Below are positions 40,999-42,425 of a DNA stretch of 42,425 nt, piece by piece. A program made the translations under genes and the position numbers. Under the pieces are notes generated by a model that did not search any database, was not told where the DNA came from, and was given only the letters and a program-made list of their open reading frames with translations. Origin of the DNA: Paracoccus aminovorans. Lineage in GTDB: Bacteria; Pseudomonadota; Alphaproteobacteria; Rhodobacterales; Rhodobacteraceae. Numbering within the stretch: the stretch's first letter is position 1; each line of letters begins with the position of its first letter. The DNA is taken from positions 12,742-55,166 of the forward strand of contig NZ_KQ955212.1 of the NCBI RefSeq assembly GCF_001546115.1. Direction: 5' to 3'.

Positions 40999-41267
40999 TC
41001 GTTCTCTGGGCACCTGAAGCCGAACAGGACCGCGCCGACATCATGGATTACATCGCGGCCGACAACCCGTCCGCTGCGATCCGCATGGACCAGCTGTTCG
41101 GTGAAGCCGCATCCCGGCTGACAGATCACCCCTTCATGGGAAAGCCAGGCCATATTCCCGACACCCGCGAGCTGATCCCGCATCCCAGCTATCGCCTGGT
41201 CTACACCATCAACCAGGACAAGATCTGGGTTCTCGCCCTCGTTCATACCGCCCGCCTCTGGCCCTGA
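40995..41267 (+). CDS. parE: RelE/ParE-family toxin
   Basis: This 90-aa protein reads VLWAPEAEQDRADIMDYIAA, ASRLTDHPFMGKPGHIPDTREL, YRLVYTINQDKIWVLALVHTAR, the complete ParE fold with the usual final HTAR(L)WP. ParE toxins poison DNA gyrase and RelE relatives cut mRNA; sequence favours ParE. Confidence 0.87.
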   Translation: MIVLWAPEAEQDRADIMDYIAADNPSAAIRMDQLFGEAASRLTDHPFMGKPGHIPDTRELIPHPSYRLVYTINQDKIWVLALVHTARLWP

Positions 41268-41296
41268 TCGCTGACTAGGGCCGCGCAAGCAGGCGT

Positions 41297-41376
41297 GAGA
41301 GCGCCGCACGCGCCTGTGGGCCGCTTCCAAGCCCTTGGTGTGCCCAAGTCCCTTACAGGGCGCCACAGGCGCTCTC
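41297..41376. repeat. Long-range inverted repeats ahead of the relaxase remnant
   Basis: GAGAGCGCC (41297-41305) and GCGCCTGTGG (41310-41319) are both complementary to the single block CCACAGGCGCTCTC at 41363-41376. The RNA could form two alternative hairpins. Confidence 0.45.
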
Positions 41377-41541
41377 CGCGAACGCACCGTGGATCCCGCG
41401 GTCCGGCGGGCCGACCGGGCGTGGGACCGGGTCGATGCCCGCACTGATGCGGCGCGGGCGAGGGCGGGGGCGCAGGGCCGCCAGACGCGGCGGCGGTTCC
41501 GCAGCTGGCTGGACACCTGGAAGGGCAAGCCCCGCCGCTGA
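41340..41541 (+). pseudogene. C-terminal remnant of a mobilization relaxase-like protein
   Basis: The frame encodes LRERTVDPAVRRADRAWDRV then RQTRRRFRSWLDTWKGKPRR-stop, a basic, helical tail of the kind found at the end of plasmid relaxases. It points opposite to the relaxase start at 40095, so it is not simply the other half of that gene in place. Confidence 0.4.
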
Positions 41542-41550
41542 GGGCGGGGC
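41529..41550 (-). terminator. Bidirectional terminator hairpin
   Basis: GCCCCGCC-GCTGAG-GGCGGGGC is a perfect 8-bp stem between the converging relaxase remnant and dps, 14 bases past the dps stop. No long T run. Confidence 0.6.
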
Positions 41551-41563
41551 CGTTCGCGAAAGC

Positions 41564-42040
41564 CTATTTCTCGAGGTGGCTTTCGAGGAACCACAGGTCC
41601 TTGTCGGCCTGCCGCGAGGCCGCGGTCAGCAGGTCCGCCGTGTCCTGGTCGCCGGCGTCGCCCACCGTGTCGATTCCGTCGCGCACCCGCCCGCCATAGG
41701 CGCGCATCCGCTCGCAGATCTGGCGCAGATGGTCGTCGCTGGCGCTCAGGTCCGTGGGATAGGGGTCAAGGCTCGTCGATTGCGCCACCGTCTCGACGGT
41801 CCCCTTGGCCGTGCCGTCAAGCTGCTGGATGCGTTCGGCCATGTCGTCGATATTGGGGTCCAGCCGCGCCTTGACCGCGTCCAGCAACTCGTGGACCGCG
41901 ATGAAGTTCGGCCCCTTGAGGTTCCAGTGCGCCTGCTTCAGCGCCATCGACAGCGACAGCCCGTCGGACATGCAGGCCTGCAGTTCCTCGATGGCGGCCT
42001 TGCGGGCGTTGTCCTTCAGTCCCTTGAGATTGACGGCCAT
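41564..42040 (-). CDS. dps: Dps-family DNA-protection ferritin
   Basis: This 158-aa protein has the Dps ferroxidase signature ALKQAHWNLKGPNFIAVHEL with ligand His residues, then LDPNIDDMAERIQQLDG with the acidic ligands. TVAQSTSLDPYP is typical of the proteobacterial branch. Dps forms a 12-subunit shell that oxidises Fe(II) with peroxide and protects DNA. AAGGAA lies six bases before the chosen ATG. Plasmid carriage adds oxidative-stress protection. Confidence 0.9.
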   Translation of the reverse strand: MAVNLKGLKDNARKAAIEELQACMSDGLSLSMALKQAHWNLKGPNFIAVHELLDAVKARLDPNIDDMAERIQQLDGTAKGTVETVAQSTSLDPYPTDLSASDDHLRQICERMRAYGGRVRDGIDTVGDAGDQDTADLLTAASRQADKDLWFLESHLEK

Positions 42041-42127
42041 GCCGGTCTTCCTTTCTTTCCGTTGCGTTGCCCCCTCAACGTTGGCCCGGCAGACCGGTTC
42101 CCGCATGCCCGGTCTGCGCAAAGGAAA

Positions 42128-42151
42128 ACGGCGCCCGCGAGGGGGCGCCGT
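42128..42151 (-). terminator. Rho-independent terminator
   Basis: ACGGCGCCC-N6-GGGCGCCGT is a perfect 9-bp stem followed on the reverse strand by TTTTCCTTT. It terminates whatever gene ends at 42163. Confidence 0.8.
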
Positions 42152-42162
42152 CGGAAGTCCCG

Positions 42163-42270
42163 TCAGGCCGTGGCCCTCTGGCGCAGCTTCTCCACTTCCC
42201 TGTTCCCCAGCATGTTCAGCCCGTGCAGCGCGACCAAACGGACGATCTGTGCGCACCGGCGCCTCTTAGA
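42163..42270 (-). pseudogene. 3' remnant of an unidentified gene
   Basis: The short frame VRLVALHGLNMLGNREVEKL ends RQRATA-stop just before a good terminator, so it is a real gene end. Upstream it is closed by a stop near 42275, close to the truncated IS6 element. The protein family is not recognised. Confidence 0.4.
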
Positions 42271-42289
42271 CTCTTAGGATGGCATTGCC

Positions 42290-42425
42290 AAGTTGTTGTG
42301 TCGTGGCATCTGGACGAGGTCGTCATCCCGATACGCGGCAGGAAACACTGGCTCTGGCGGGCGGTTGACGCCAATGGCCACACGCTCGACATCCTCGTGC
42401 AAACCCGCCGGAACGCCAGAGCCGC
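42290..42425 (+). mobile_element. IS6-family transposase, 5'-truncated, running off the window
   Basis: The frame WHLDEVVIPIRGRKHWLWRA, VDANGHTLDILVQTRRNARA is the start of the DDE core of IS6/IS26-like transposases, with the first catalytic Asp. The ~75 N-terminal residues are absent. The 3' part lies beyond the right edge. Confidence 0.8.

Noticed and set aside
1..42425. tRNA or rRNA genes
   Set aside because: No cloverleaf-like arrangement with a terminal CCA region or rRNA-like conserved blocks was noticed on reading; a dedicated scan was not possible.

Overview
The window reads as part of a large, IS-riddled plasmid from a high-GC alphaproteobacterium, most probably Paracoccus or a close Rhodobacteraceae relative. 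The grounds are a complete repABC replication and partition operon with two perfect 16-bp parS-type palindromes, an lldPRD lactate operon, several toxin-antitoxin (TA) modules, and transposases of many families. The genus is an inference from gene content, not a sequence search.

Layout. 1-1.46 kb and 18.55-19.98 kb are two copies of one direct repeat: the start of a DUF1173-type gene, two small membrane-protein genes and a VapBC module. The toxin is intact in the first copy and killed by a 4-bp deletion in the second. 2.0-9.0 kb is an IS patchwork: an IS256-family element whose transposase frame runs into an oleate hydratase gene, an IS3/IS407-group element, an IS5 remnant and an IS110 element. 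9.0-9.6 kb is an AbrB/PIN TA pair. 10.0-15.0 kb carries lldD-lldR-lldP (reverse strand) with three TGGTNNNACCA operators upstream, and an EamA transporter. 15.0-21.6 kb is again IS material (IS3, IS5 and IS481), the full DUF1173 gene, and one open frame made of parts of three transposase families. 21.6-23.0 kb holds a broken Old Yellow Enzyme gene with its intact HxlR regulator and a decayed DUF2585 gene.

23.05-26.5 kb is the replicon core, repC-repB-repA on the reverse strand, with parS sites after repC and between repB and repC and a candidate counter-transcribed RNA. A VapBC-type TA pair diverges from repA. After an IS903-like element, 28.8-38.4 kb is a coherent catabolic island. MarR regulator, peptide-binding protein, NodB-fold deacetylase/imidase and isoaspartyl peptidase lie on one strand. 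Creatininase-family hydrolase, two DppBC-like permeases, a tandem-ATPase DppDF fusion and a DmpA-type P1 peptidase lie on the other. I infer import and hydrolysis of unusual amide or beta-linked peptides.

38.4-42.4 kb looks like the remains of a second, smaller mobilizable plasmid: IS30 and hsdR fragments, a ParA plus ribbon-helix-helix partition pair with large inverted repeats, mobC with a truncated relaxase and an oriT-like hairpin, and a ParDE-like TA. It ends with dps and the start of a truncated IS6-family transposase. The plasmid therefore appears to be a cointegrate held by several addiction and partition systems, in which IS-driven rearrangement has produced in-frame chimeras and many gene stubs.
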